Below are positions 28,767 through 38,607 of a DNA stretch of 64,000 bases, in pieces. A program made the translations under genes and the position numbers. Each line of letters starts with the position of its first letter. The first letter of the stretch is position 1. The stretch comes from Parasporobacterium sp. (GTDB lineage: Bacteria > Bacillota > Clostridia > Lachnospirales > Lachnospiraceae), in NCBI GenBank assembly GCA_017459985.1, contig JAFUBX010000120.1, forward strand, positions 22,776 to 86,775. Direction: 5' to 3'. The notes beneath the pieces are model-generated. The model saw only the letters and a program-made list of their open reading frames with translations. It was not told where the DNA came from and searched no databases.

Positions 28767-30994
28767 AATATGCAGATGTGATCGTGGATATATCCCATGA
28801 AAATGTGGACCGGCCATTTGAATATATCGTTCCTTCTGAACTGGAAGCATCTCTTCGCTGCGGGTGCCAGGTCGTCATTCCCTTCGGGAAAGGGAATAAA
28901 CAGATCCAGGGATTTGTCATCAACATCAAGGAAGAACCCACCTTTGATGTGAACCGGCTGAAAGCCATCGAATCCATCCTTCCGGGAAGCCGGAGGATCG
29001 AGTCCCATATGATCGAGCTGGCGGCCTATATCCGGGAAAATTACGGATCCACCATGAACAAGGCATTGAAGATCGTACTGCCGGTTAGGAAGAAATCCTC
29101 TCCGATCGTGGAAAAATATATTTCCTGCAGTCCGGACAGACAGAAGGTGGAAGAAGCACTGGAACGATACCGCAGCGACAAACGTATGGTGGCCAGATGC
29201 CGTCTTCTGGAAGAAGCAGCTAAAGAGAAGGTCCTTCCCTACAACATTGTCAGGGATAAACTGAATATTTCCGTACAGACGATCCGGAGCCTGGAAAAAG
29301 AAGGACTGATCCGGATCGATATTATGGAGAATCTGCGGGACGCATTTCAAATCAAAGAGCAGCTTCCCTATACCATCCGGCTGAATCCGGATCAGCTGGG
29401 GATCGCAGATGACATCTGGGAAAGGTATCAGGCGCAGGATCTCCGGCCATCCCTGATCCGGGGCATTACGGGTTCCGGGAAGACAGAGATCTATATCGAA
29501 CTGATTGACCGGATGATCCGGCAGGGAAAACAGGCCATTGTACTGATTCCGGAGATCGCTCTGACCTATCAGACCGTACTTCGCTTTTATAAAAAATTCG
29601 GAGACCGGATCTCCGTAATCAATTCCAGACTGACCGCCGCACAGAAGCATGATCAGCTGGAAAAGGCACGGCGGCATGAAGTCGACATTATAATCGGCCC
29701 CCGGTCGGCGCTGTTTACTCCCTTTGATCATCTGGGAATCATCATTATCGATGAGGAACATGAAAGTACCTACAAAAATGAAAACGCGCCGAGATATCAT
29801 TCCCGGGAAGTGGCTGTAAAGCTGGCCCAGATGTCCGGCGGCATCGTGGTGCTGGGTTCTGCAACTCCTTCCGTAGAGTCCTATTATAAGGCGAAGAACG
29901 GGATCTATCAGCTCTACAGCCTGGACAAACGGGCAAAGGGAAAGGGACTTCCGGAAGTTTCGATCGTGGATCTGAGGCAGGAACTTGCTTCGGGGAACCG
30001 ATCGATCATCAGCCGGAAACTGGATGAACTGATCCGTGACAGACTGGAAAGAAAAGAACAGATCATCCTGTTTATCAACCGGAGAGCCTATCAGAGCTTT
30101 GTGTCCTGCAGAAGCTGCGGGGCACCGGTTCAGTGTCCCCACTGTGATGTTTCCCTGAAATATCACAGGAACGGAAAACTGATATGCCATTACTGCGGCT
30201 ATGAAATGCCGATGGTCCGGGTCTGTCCTTCCTGCGGCTCCAAATATATCGGAACCTTCGGGGCAGGGACCCAGAAGGTGGAAGAAGAAGTGAACCGTCT
30301 GTATCCGGAAGCCATGACGCTCCGGATGGACATGGATACCACCAGGGAAAAAGACGGGCATGAAAAGATATTGTCCGCCTTTGCCAATCGTGAAGCGGAT
30401 ATTCTGGTGGGAACCCAGATGATCGTAAAGGGACATGATTTTCCGGATGTCACTCTGGTTGGAATCCTGGCAGCGGACATATCGCTCTATTCCGGAAGCT
30501 ATCTGTCTGCGGAGCGGACATTCCAGCTGATCACCCAGGCATCCGGGAGGGCTGGGCGTGGTGCCCGGCAGGGAAATGTGATCATCCAGACCTATTCTCC
30601 GGAAAACTACGCAGTCCAGATGGGAGCTTCCCAGGATTATCCGCAGTTCTATGAGCACGAAATGTCCTACCGGAAGCTTCTGGGGTATCCGCCCTCCATG
30701 AATATGCTGGGGATATTTGCCGCATCGAAGGACGAGCGGCTGCTGCAGGAATCCATGGAACAGATCAGCCGGATGGTGGATCAGAAGATCCGGGAAGGCC
30801 TGAATGTGATCCGGATCGGTCCCTCTGCAGCGCCGATCGCCAGAATACAGGATCAGTACCGGAAAATCCTGTATATTAAGGCACCGGATTATGCGGATCT
30901 GACCCGGATCAAGGATCTGATGGAAGAGATGGCGGAACAGTTTCCCGATAAGGGACTCTCGCTGATCTATGACTTTTCATTAAATGCAAATTGA
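28763..30994 (+). CDS. priA: Primosomal protein N' (PriA helicase)
   Basis: Superfamily-2 helicase that restarts collapsed replication forks. 743 residues. N-terminal 3'-DNA-binding domain (FEYIVPSELEASLRCGCQVVIPFG), Walker A GITGSGKTE near residue 233-241, DEEH box IIIDEEHESTYK near 326-337, and eight cysteines in pairs within 448-498 (CRSCG, CPHCD, CHYCG, CPSCG), the zinc sites of PriA. Starts inside the ftsK stop (ATGA). Followed 15 bases later by def, the normal priA-def-fmt order. Confidence 0.97.
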   Translation: MKYADVIVDISHENVDRPFEYIVPSELEASLRCGCQVVIPFGKGNKQIQGFVINIKEEPTFDVNRLKAIESILPGSRRIESHMIELAAYIRENYGSTMNKALKIVLPVRKKSSPIVEKYISCSPDRQKVEEALERYRSDKRMVARCRLLEEAAKEKVLPYNIVRDKLNISVQTIRSLEKEGLIRIDIMENLRDAFQIKEQLPYTIRLNPDQLGIADDIWERYQAQDLRPSLIRGITGSGKTEIYIELIDRMIRQGKQAIVLIPEIALTYQTVLRFYKKFGDRISVINSRLTAAQKHDQLEKARRHEVDIIIGPRSALFTPFDHLGIIIIDEEHESTYKNENAPRYHSREVAVKLAQMSGGIVVLGSATPSVESYYKAKNGIYQLYSLDKRAKGKGLPEVSIVDLRQELASGNRSIISRKLDELIRDRLERKEQIILFINRRAYQSFVSCRSCGAPVQCPHCDVSLKYHRNGKLICHYCGYEMPMVRVCPSCGSKYIGTFGAGTQKVEEEVNRLYPEAMTLRMDMDTTREKDGHEKILSAFANREADILVGTQMIVKGHDFPDVTLVGILAADISLYSGSYLSAERTFQLITQASGRAGRGARQGNVIIQTYSPENYAVQMGASQDYPQFYEHEMSYRKLLGYPPSMNMLGIFAASKDERLLQESMEQISRMVDQKIREGLNVIRIGPSAAPIARIQDQYRKILYIKAPDYADLTRIKDLMEEMAEQFPDKGLSLIYDFSLNAN

Positions 30995-31009
30995 CAGAGG
31001 TAATTGAGT

Positions 31010-31594
31010 ATGGCACTTAGAACAATCAGAGAAACCGGGGATCCGATCCTCCGGAAAATATCCAAACCGGTCAAGGAGATCACTCCCAGAACAAAAGAAC
31101 TGATCGAGGATCTGATCGAAAACATGCATGCGGCGGACGGCGTCGGTCTGGCTGCGGTGCAGGTCGGCATCTTAAAACGGATCGCAGTCGTCTGGGTTCC
31201 GGCGCCTGAACCGGAAGACGGGGAAGAAACCGAAGAAACGGGAGCAGACGGAGAAGAGAACTTGCAGCCGGAGCCGGTCAATGAACTGACCCATTCGGGA
31301 GGAGAAGAGATCGTCATGGTCAATCCCGTGTGGGAAGCCATCGGAGAAGAGCTTCAGACTGACAATGAAGGATGCCTTTCCGTGCCCGGAAAATACGGAC
31401 AGGTGACAAGGCCTGAACATATTCTGCTGAAAGCCTTTGATGAAAATATGCAGCCCTATGAGCGGGAAGCCATGGGCCTGCTGGCCCGGGCTATCTGCCA
31501 CGAATGTGATCACATGGACGGGATCCTGTATACGGATAAGGTAGAAGGAGAACTGCACAGTGCCCGGGAAGAGGAAGAGGAGTACGAGGAATGA
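31010..31594 (+). CDS. def: Peptide deformylase with an acidic insertion
   Basis: Removes the N-formyl group from new proteins; metal-dependent. 194 residues from ATG 31010, with AGAGG about 9 bases upstream; a TTG at 31004 is less likely. The three family motifs are intact: GVGLAAVQVG (about 46-55), EGCLSVPG (about 120-127, metal Cys) and HECDHMDG (about 163-170, HExxH metal site). Between motifs 1 and 2 lies a stretch of about 35 extra residues, almost all Glu/Asp/Gly/Pro (EPEDGEETEETGADGEEN), which is why it is longer than the usual 150-170. Overlaps fmt by ATGA. Confidence 0.95.
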   Translation: MALRTIRETGDPILRKISKPVKEITPRTKELIEDLIENMHAADGVGLAAVQVGILKRIAVVWVPAPEPEDGEETEETGADGEENLQPEPVNELTHSGGEEIVMVNPVWEAIGEELQTDNEGCLSVPGKYGQVTRPEHILLKAFDENMQPYEREAMGLLARAICHECDHMDGILYTDKVEGELHSAREEEEEYEE

Positions 31595-32547
31595 AAATCG
31601 TTTTTATGGGAACTCCGAAAATCGCTGTTCCTGCTCTTCAGAAACTGATCGATTCCCGGCATGAAGTGATCGCGGTGATCACACAGCCGGATCAGAAAAG
31701 CGGAAGAGGGATGGAAGTCCGTTTCTCCCCGGTCAAACAGACCGCTCTTTCGAATGAGATTCCCTGCTATCAGCCGGAAAAGATCAGCGAGGAAGCATTT
31801 CTGGATTTTCTGGAAGAACTGCAGGCGGATGTATTTGCCGTGGCTGCCTATGCCCAGAAGATTCCGGACAGACTGCTGCAGATGGGGAGATTCGGATGCA
31901 TCAATATGCATCCGTCGCTTCTTCCGAAATACCGGGGATCCGGCCCCTTGCGGGGACCGATCCTGAATGGAGATGAGTTCTCCGGCGTTACCATCATGCA
32001 GCTGGTAAGCGCCTGGGATGCGGGAGACATTCTGATGCAGGAATCCTTTCCCATGGATCCGAAGGAAACACAGGAAACTCTGGAAAGAAAATCCTCCCTT
32101 CTGGGGGCGGATCTGATGTTGAAGACCATTGACGGCCTGGAAGCGGGAACGATCCATCCGGTTCCGCAGGATCCCGCCCAGGCGACCTATCTGAAACAGA
32201 TCACCAAAGAGGCAGGAAAGATCGATTTCAGCCAGGACGCGGTCTCCATTGAACGGCTGATCAGATCCTGTGTCCCCTGGCCCTCTGCGTTTACATATCT
32301 GGAAGGCCGGACCTTCAAGATCTGGGAAGCGGATGTGGTTCCGCAGCTTCCGCAGCAGACTGCCGCGCAAGATACGGAATCAGGTCCGTCGGGCACCGTG
32401 GCGTATGCGGACAAAAAACAGATTCTGATCAAAACAGGGGACGGATATCTGAGGCCGGTCTCTGTTCAGATTGAAGGAAAGAAACGAATGACAATGGAAG
32501 AATTCCTGCGGGGCAGGAAGATCGGACGGGGAGTTCAGTTTGGATAA
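31591..32547 (+). CDS. fmt: Methionyl-tRNA formyltransferase
   Basis: Formylates initiator Met-tRNA using 10-formyl-THF, the reverse partner of deformylase. 318 residues, normal size. Formyltransferase domain holds the active-site block NMHPSLLPKYRGSGP (about residues 107-121, usually HASLLP with RYRGAAP; here Pro replaces Ala after His) and the SAWDAGDIL loop. C-terminal OB-like domain from about 205. Begins in the def stop (ATGA) and overlaps rsmB by 8 bases. Confidence 0.97.
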   Translation: MKIVFMGTPKIAVPALQKLIDSRHEVIAVITQPDQKSGRGMEVRFSPVKQTALSNEIPCYQPEKISEEAFLDFLEELQADVFAVAAYAQKIPDRLLQMGRFGCINMHPSLLPKYRGSGPLRGPILNGDEFSGVTIMQLVSAWDAGDILMQESFPMDPKETQETLERKSSLLGADLMLKTIDGLEAGTIHPVPQDPAQATYLKQITKEAGKIDFSQDAVSIERLIRSCVPWPSAFTYLEGRTFKIWEADVVPQLPQQTAAQDTESGPSGTVAYADKKQILIKTGDGYLRPVSVQIEGKKRMTMEEFLRGRKIGRGVQFG

Positions 32548-33844
32548 TCAGACAAGATATCTGATCCTGAATATGCTGATCGATACGCTGGAAAAAGGGA
32601 AGCTGAGCCACCTGGTGCTTCAGGATGCCCTGAAACCGGATCCCTCCGGACAAACGGACCATCAGGAAAGGGCCTTTATTACCCGGGTGTTTTCCGGAAC
32701 CCTGGAACGGCTGGTTTATCTGGATTATCACATCGATGCCGTATCCAGTGTCAGGGTGAGGAAGATGAAGCCGGTGATCCGCAATCTGCTGCGGATGTCG
32801 CTGTACCAGATGTGGTTTATGGATTCGGTCCCATCCTATTCCTGTATCGATGAGGCGGTTAAACTGGCCAGAAAAAGGGGATTTTCGAATCTGACCGGGT
32901 TTGTGAACGCTGTCCTCAGAAATCTGGATCGGAGACAGGAACTTCCGGATCTTCCGGAATACGTAAAACTGTCGGTCCCTTTGTGGATCTATGAACTGAT
33001 GACAGAGCAGTATGGCAAGCAGACAACTCAGGACTTCTTCCGGGAGATCCGGAAGGAATCCAAAGAGACATTCATCCGGCTGTGCCGGATCAGCGCTTCG
33101 GAGGAAGAGATCCTGCAATCTCTGGAGGAAGAAGGCGTGAGTCTTAGATGCGTAGATTCCAGAACCCGGTGTTATGCGGTCTCGGGCTTTTCGGGGCTTA
33201 CGGAGCTGACCGCTTTCCGGAAAGGCTGGTTCGTTGTACAGGATCCTTCCTCCGCGCTGTGTGCGGAGACAGCCGTCAAAAACGCCGCAGAGATCCGTCT
33301 GGTACTGGATACCTGTGCAGCTCCCGGCGGTAAAAGCATGTATATTGCGGAGCATCTTCCGGACAGTCTGGTAATCGCCCGGGACCTTTCCGAATCGAAG
33401 ATCGCTCTGATCCGGGAAAATCTGAAACGGACCGGGATCCGCAATGTGACATTACAGACCTTTGACGCTTCGGTTTTTGATCCGGTCATGGAGGAAAAGG
33501 CAGATCTGGTGCTGGCGGATCTTCCCTGTTCCGGACTTGGAGTTATCCGCAAGAAGCCGGATATTCTGTACCGGCTGAAGAAAGAAGATCTGGATTCGCT
33601 GTGCGCTCTTCAGAAAAAGATCCTGACTGCGGCAAAACGATATGTAAAGCCCGGCGGAATATTGATGTACAGCACCTGTACGGTTAACCGGTCGGAGAAT
33701 CAGGACATGGCGCAGTGGATACTGCAGGATTCCGCATTCCGGCTGCTGGAAGAAAAGCAGTTCCTTCCGGGACGGGATCCCTTTGACGGGTTTTATTACG
33801 CGAAATTTCAGAAGATCCGGGAGACAGACCCGGTCAAGGTATGA
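32540..33844 (+). CDS. rsmB: 16S rRNA (cytosine-967-C5)-methyltransferase RsmB
   Basis: 434 residues from TTG at 32540, with GGGGAG about 8 bases upstream. N-terminal NusB-like RNA-binding domain (about 1-140, VRKMKPVIRNLLRMSLYQMWFM), a middle domain, and an SAM-dependent RNA m5C methyltransferase domain: DTCAAPGGKSMYIAE for SAM binding near 255-269, and two catalytic cysteines in DLPCSGLGVIRKKPDI and YSTCTVNRSEN. Overlaps fmt upstream and rlmN downstream by a few bases, so translation is coupled. Confidence 0.96.
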   Translation: MDNQTRYLILNMLIDTLEKGKLSHLVLQDALKPDPSGQTDHQERAFITRVFSGTLERLVYLDYHIDAVSSVRVRKMKPVIRNLLRMSLYQMWFMDSVPSYSCIDEAVKLARKRGFSNLTGFVNAVLRNLDRRQELPDLPEYVKLSVPLWIYELMTEQYGKQTTQDFFREIRKESKETFIRLCRISASEEEILQSLEEEGVSLRCVDSRTRCYAVSGFSGLTELTAFRKGWFVVQDPSSALCAETAVKNAAEIRLVLDTCAAPGGKSMYIAEHLPDSLVIARDLSESKIALIRENLKRTGIRNVTLQTFDASVFDPVMEEKADLVLADLPCSGLGVIRKKPDILYRLKKEDLDSLCALQKKILTAAKRYVKPGGILMYSTCTVNRSENQDMAQWILQDSAFRLLEEKQFLPGRDPFDGFYYAKFQKIRETDPVKV

Positions 33845-34881
33845 TGGAACAGAAAATCGATATCAAATCACTTTCCCTGCAGGAACTGACGAAGGTTACG
33901 CAGAAGTGCAAGGCTCCGGATTTCCGGGCCAGGCAGATCTTCGAATGGCTTCATGTTCATCTGGCAACCGGATTTGAGGAGATGACAAATCTTCCGAATT
34001 CCCTGAAGGAACAGATGAAGGAGTTCTGCGAGATCCGCAATGCATCGGCCCGGAAGGTTCAGGTTTCCGGGATCGACGGAACCAGAAAATATCTGTTTGA
34101 ACTCAATGACGGAAACCTGATCGAAAGTGTCATGATGCGTTACAGACACGGCAACAGTGTCTGTGTCTCCAGTCAGGTGGGATGTGCCATGGGATGCAGA
34201 TTCTGTGCTTCCACAATCGGAGGGCTGGTGCGGAATCTGACCGTGTCGGAGATGCTGTCCCAGGTGTATGAGATCCAGAGGGATACCGGAGAACGGGTCT
34301 CCAACATCGTGATTATGGGCATGGGAGAACCGCTGACAAATTATGACAATGTGACCGGTTTTATCAGACAGATCAGCAATGAAAACACCTTGCACATCAG
34401 TCAAAGAAATATTACAATATCCACATGCGGGATTGTTCCCGCAATTATAAGATTAAGCAAAGAATCCTTAAAGTGTACACTGGCGCTGTCCCTGCATGCT
34501 CCGAACGATGAGATCCGGCGAAGCATCATGCCGATTGCGGAAAAATACACCATTAAGGAGATTTTACATGCCTGCGACCGGTATTTCGAAAATACCGGAA
34601 GAAGGATCACTTTTGAGTACTGCCTGATTGACGGAGTGAATGACAGAAAAGAGCATGCGGTATTGCTTGCGGATCTCCTGAAGGGCAGAAATGCTCATGT
34701 AAATCTGATCCCCGTTAACCCTGTAAGAGAACGGGAAAATGGATTCGGCGCGGCAAAGGAACAGGATATCAGCGCATTCCGGAGTATTCTGGAGGATGCG
34801 GGGATCACGGTAACGAGACGTAGAGAAATGGGCCGGGATATCCAGGGCGCCTGCGGTCAGCTTGTCAGGAGGTCGGTTTGA
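33841..34881 (+). CDS. rlmN: 23S rRNA/tRNA adenine-C2 methyltransferase RlmN
   Basis: Radical SAM enzyme that methylates C2 of A2503 in 23S rRNA. 346 residues. The CxxxCxxC cluster motif CAMGCRFC is near residue 114-121, the GEPL motif is in IVIMGMGEPLTNYDN, and a C-terminal Cys (GACGQL) fits the methyl-carrying residue. RlmN rather than Cfr by context in the rsmB-prpC-prkC cluster. Two ATG codons in tandem at 33841 and 33844; either could start it. Confidence 0.96.
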   Translation: MMEQKIDIKSLSLQELTKVTQKCKAPDFRARQIFEWLHVHLATGFEEMTNLPNSLKEQMKEFCEIRNASARKVQVSGIDGTRKYLFELNDGNLIESVMMRYRHGNSVCVSSQVGCAMGCRFCASTIGGLVRNLTVSEMLSQVYEIQRDTGERVSNIVIMGMGEPLTNYDNVTGFIRQISNENTLHISQRNITISTCGIVPAIIRLSKESLKCTLALSLHAPNDEIRRSIMPIAEKYTIKEILHACDRYFENTGRRITFEYCLIDGVNDRKEHAVLLADLLKGRNAHVNLIPVNPVRERENGFGAAKEQDISAFRSILEDAGITVTRRREMGRDIQGACGQLVRRSV

Positions 34882-35597
34882 AATCATACGGAATAACAGA
34901 TATCGGTTTGTCAAGAAAATACAATCAGGATTATACCCTGGAATGTGATGAGCCCATCGGGAATCTGGACAATCTATACGTTGTCTGCGACGGACTCGGC
35001 GGGCACAATGCAGGGGAATACGCGTCTTCCATGGCGGCAGAGAATTTCTTTGATTTTGTGGAGTTTTCCGAATCCCGAATGCCGCTTTCCATTTTCAAGG
35101 AAGCGGTTCTGAAGACAAACCGGGTCGTTTATGACGCAGGCCAGGAGCCTGCCTACCAGGGAATGGCCACGACGCTGGTGGCGGTCACCGTGGCAGATCA
35201 GATTGCCTATGTTGTCAATGTGGGCGATTCCAGAGCCTATGTCATCGGGCCGGATGACATCACCCAGATCACATGGGATCATTCCTATGTGGCGGAGCTT
35301 GTCCGGGAAGGACAGATCACCAAGGACGAAGCAAGATTTCATAAGAAGAACAATGTAATCACAAGAGCGATCGGCGCCGAACTGTCGGTCAGACCGGATT
35401 TCTTCCAGGTGGTTCTGGAAGAGGATGAGACGCTGCTGCTTTGTACGGATGGTCTTTATAATATGGTCAGTGATATGACCATCCGGTCAGTCGTTAATTC
35501 TCATAATTCTTTAAAAGCCAAAGCGGAGCGGCTTGTGGACCTGGCCAATGAAGCCGGAGGGAAAGATAATATCGCTGTTGTACTGATTTCGAGATAA
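34878..35597 (+). CDS. prpC: PP2C-type serine/threonine phosphatase (Stp/PrpC)
   Basis: 239 residues from TTG at 34878, with AGGAGG 7 bases upstream, overlapping the rlmN stop. PP2C metal sites: DIGLSRKYNQD (RxxNQD), VCDGLGGHNAGEYAS (DGxGGHxxG), VNVGDSRAY, LLLCTDGLYNMV and GGKDNIAVV. Reverses the phosphorylation made by the adjacent PASTA kinase; the pair is conserved in Firmicutes. Intracellular, manganese-dependent. Confidence 0.95.
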   Translation: MKSYGITDIGLSRKYNQDYTLECDEPIGNLDNLYVVCDGLGGHNAGEYASSMAAENFFDFVEFSESRMPLSIFKEAVLKTNRVVYDAGQEPAYQGMATTLVAVTVADQIAYVVNVGDSRAYVIGPDDITQITWDHSYVAELVREGQITKDEARFHKKNNVITRAIGAELSVRPDFFQVVLEEDETLLLCTDGLYNMVSDMTIRSVVNSHNSLKAKAERLVDLANEAGGKDNIAVVLISR

Positions 35598-35612
35598 ACA
35601 TACGAGGATGAG

Positions 35613-37694
35613 ATGAATATCCAAAAAGGGATTTTTATAGAGAACAGATACGAGATTCTCGAGAAGATCGGATCCGGCGGAATGAGTGATGTATACAAGG
35701 CACACTGTCATAAACTGAACCGGTTTGTGGCGATCAAATTCCTGAAACCGGAATTCTGTGAGGACAAGAATTTCGTCAAAAATTTTCAGATCGAAGCACA
35801 GTCCGCCGCGGCGCTGCTGCATCCGAATGTGGTCAGTGTCTATGATGTAAATCAGACGGACGGGATCTATTATATCGTCATGGAATATGTTGACGGTATC
35901 ACGCTGAAGAAATACATCGACAGAAACGGAAGGCTTCCGGTGAAAGAAGCCACCAGCATTGCCATCCAGATCGCCCAGGGAATTGATGCGGCGCACAATG
36001 CGCATATTATTCACCGGGATATCAAACCGCAGAACGTGCTGATCTCCCGGGAGGGCAAGATCAAGGTTACGGATTTCGGGATCGCTAGAACCACGACAGC
36101 CAATACCATAAGTACGGATATTTTGGGTTCTGTGCAGTACATTTCTCCGGAGCAGGCCAGAGGCGGTCAGGTGGATAACCGGACCGATATTTACTCCTTC
36201 GGTATCGTCTATTATGAGATGGTGACCGGAATGCTTCCCTTTGACGGAGACTCCACCGTCTCCATCGCGCTGAAACATATCCAGGAAAATGTTCCGATGG
36301 CATCGGATGTCGTTGACGGAGTGCCGAACAGCGTTTCCAGAATCATTGAGAAATGTACCCAGAGAAAGCCGGACCGGAGATATCAGAAAATGTCCTCTCT
36401 GTTGGCGGACCTGAAAACATCTCTGATCACGCCGAATGAAGATTTCGTTGTATTGGAACCGGAACCGTCGGAATCCGCTACGATCATCATGTCGGAGGAA
36501 GATGCGGAGTTCCTTCGCCGGGAAGGAGAAAAGGTTTTCGGAAGATCCTCCAGGGCATCCTCTTCAGGAAGATCCAGACAATCCGTTGACCGGAGGCCCT
36601 ATAATGACCGGAACCGGAGACCTCAGAGCCGCAGCCAGTATCAGGATTACCGGAGAAGAGATCCGGATCCGAGATATGATTCCAGGTCCCGGACCCGGAG
36701 CAAAGCTGCCCAAAAACGCAGAAAACTGGATAAAGTACTGGTGATCTGCGGTGTCGTGGCAGGGATCGTGATCATCGGTCTGCTGGCAATTGTATGTTTT
36801 TCCACCTTCGGATCAAGTTGTGCCGGAAGCACTCCCCAGGCCCAGAGCGAGACACAGGTACCCACCACAGTGGTGGCTGCCGGAGTAGAGGTCCCGGGCG
36901 TGCTGGGAATGGAGGTAAGTCAGGCCCAGTCATCCCTGGAAAATCTGGGATTTTCCGTGAAAGTAAAATATGCCCACAGTGATTCCATTGCCAGGGATTA
37001 TGTGATCGAACAGTCCGTCAAAAGCGGGGTGAACCTGGAAACAGGACAGGAGATTACCCTGACTGTAAGCTCCGGAAAAGAGACTGTGCAGCTGGAAAAC
37101 TATACCGGCCAGGAAAAGGAACAGGTGATTGTTAAGCTGGAAAGTCTCGGCTTCCGGGTGAAAGAGTCGGAAGTCTATGATGAGAATATCGAAGCAGGGC
37201 TTGTTGTGGAGACCAATCCGGTGGCGGGTTCGGAAGTGCCGAAGGATGCGGAGATTGAGCTGAAGGTCAGTCAGGGCCCGGAGATCATTTATTCCTACGT
37301 CCCGGATGTACGTGGATATTCAGAGACCAACGCCATCGATCTTCTGTATATGAATTCCCTGAATGCCTGGGTCAGCTACGAAGAAGCAGAGGGTATGGGC
37401 GGTCTGGTGTTTTACCAGGATCCCGCTCCAGGGACCGAATTGGAACAGTGGTCCGGTGTCTCCATCGTCGTCGGAGTAGAACCCTACTATGAATACGAGG
37501 AACCGGTTTATGAAGAATATGAAGAACCTCAGACAGAGGAACCGGAAACCACGATTCAGGAAGAAATCATCCTGGATGAAACGCCTTCGGAGGAGATCGT
37601 ACCGGAAGAAACGGATCCGGAAGTGCCGATACAGGAAGATGCGGTGATCACAGATACCATCACAGAAGAAGCAGATACAGAGATTGAAGAGTGA
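35613..37694 (+). CDS. prkC: PASTA-domain serine/threonine protein kinase (PrkC/Stk type)
   Basis: Membrane kinase that links cell-wall state to growth. 693 residues. Kinase domain 1-270: GSGGMSDVYKA P-loop, catalytic HRDIKPQN, DFGIA and activation loop. Basic, Arg/Ser-rich juxtamembrane linker (300-375), one membrane segment near 373-395 (VLVICGVVAGIVIIGLLAIVCF). Three PASTA domains outside (about 423-483, 490-553, 555-620) that would bind peptidoglycan or beta-lactams. Then a Glu/Pro-rich tail of about 70 residues. Fifteen bases after the phosphatase gene. The tail is longer and more acidic than in the usual PrkC. Confidence 0.95.
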   Translation: MNIQKGIFIENRYEILEKIGSGGMSDVYKAHCHKLNRFVAIKFLKPEFCEDKNFVKNFQIEAQSAAALLHPNVVSVYDVNQTDGIYYIVMEYVDGITLKKYIDRNGRLPVKEATSIAIQIAQGIDAAHNAHIIHRDIKPQNVLISREGKIKVTDFGIARTTTANTISTDILGSVQYISPEQARGGQVDNRTDIYSFGIVYYEMVTGMLPFDGDSTVSIALKHIQENVPMASDVVDGVPNSVSRIIEKCTQRKPDRRYQKMSSLLADLKTSLITPNEDFVVLEPEPSESATIIMSEEDAEFLRREGEKVFGRSSRASSSGRSRQSVDRRPYNDRNRRPQSRSQYQDYRRRDPDPRYDSRSRTRSKAAQKRRKLDKVLVICGVVAGIVIIGLLAIVCFSTFGSSCAGSTPQAQSETQVPTTVVAAGVEVPGVLGMEVSQAQSSLENLGFSVKVKYAHSDSIARDYVIEQSVKSGVNLETGQEITLTVSSGKETVQLENYTGQEKEQVIVKLESLGFRVKESEVYDENIEAGLVVETNPVAGSEVPKDAEIELKVSQGPEIIYSYVPDVRGYSETNAIDLLYMNSLNAWVSYEEAEGMGGLVFYQDPAPGTELEQWSGVSIVVGVEPYYEYEEPVYEEYEEPQTEEPETTIQEEIILDETPSEEIVPEETDPEVPIQEDAVITDTITEEADTEIEE

Positions 37695-37698
37695 ATCT

Positions 37699-38595
37699 AT
37701 GAACGGAAGAATCATCAAAGCGTTATCAGGCTTTTATTATGTAAAAGCAGCAAATAAGAAACTATACGAATGCAAGGCAAAGGGTTCTTTCCGGAATGAA
37801 CATCTCACGCCGCTGGTGGGGGATCAGGTCCGGATCGAAGTCATTGATGAGAATGAAAGCACCGGAACCGTGGCGGAGATCCTTCCGCGAAAGAACAGTC
37901 TGATCCGGCCGGCGGTGGCAAATGTGGATCAGGCGATGGTGGTTTTCTCTGTAAGGAATCCGTATCCGAATTACAGTATTCTGGATCGGTTTCTCGTTCT
38001 GATGAAGAAACAGGGGATCGAGACTATCATTGTATTCAACAAAAAGGATCTTGCAAAATCGGATGATCTGAAAAATATCAAAGCTGCATACAAAAAATCG
38101 GGATGCAAGGTATATTTTATCAGCGCAGGCGGAGAGCGTCCGTCTTTGGGATCCCTGAAACTGCAATTACGAAATAAGATCACGGTCATGGCGGGGCCCT
38201 CCGGAGTCGGCAAATCCACGATCCTGAACTGTCTCTCCCGGGCGGGGAATGAGGAAGTTGCCCAGGTGGGTGCCATCAGCAGCAAAGTGGGACGCGGCAA
38301 ACATACCACGCGGCATAATGAGATCTATACCGTGGGAAGATCCTATCAGATCGTGGACACTCCCGGATTCACATCGCTCCTTGTGACGGAAGAAGATGTC
38401 TCCCGGGATGAACTGAAACAGTATTTTCCGGAGTTTGCCCCGTATGAAACCAAATGCCCCTTCAAGGACTGTTCCCATATCAAGGAACGGGATTGTGCGG
38501 TACGGAGCGCAGTGGATGAAGGAAAGATTGCCCAGAGCCGCTACAACAGCTACAAGGCGATCTACGAGGAATTAAAATCACAGAAGAAATTCTGA
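37699..38595 (+). CDS. rsgA: Ribosome small-subunit-dependent GTPase RsgA
   Basis: GTPase that helps the 30S subunit mature. 298 residues from ATG 37699; a TTG at 37684 overlapping the kinase gene would add five. OB fold at the N-terminus (1-75), circularly permuted G domain: G4 NKKD near 120, G1 GPSGVGKSTILN near 168-179, G3 DTPGF near 220-224; C-terminal zinc site CPFKDCSHIKERDCAV. The order kinase-rsgA-rpe is standard for this operon. Confidence 0.96.
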   Translation: MNGRIIKALSGFYYVKAANKKLYECKAKGSFRNEHLTPLVGDQVRIEVIDENESTGTVAEILPRKNSLIRPAVANVDQAMVVFSVRNPYPNYSILDRFLVLMKKQGIETIIVFNKKDLAKSDDLKNIKAAYKKSGCKVYFISAGGERPSLGSLKLQLRNKITVMAGPSGVGKSTILNCLSRAGNEEVAQVGAISSKVGRGKHTTRHNEIYTVGRSYQIVDTPGFTSLLVTEEDVSRDELKQYFPEFAPYETKCPFKDCSHIKERDCAVRSAVDEGKIAQSRYNSYKAIYEELKSQKKF

Positions 38596-38607
38596 TCCGG
38601 AGAATCT

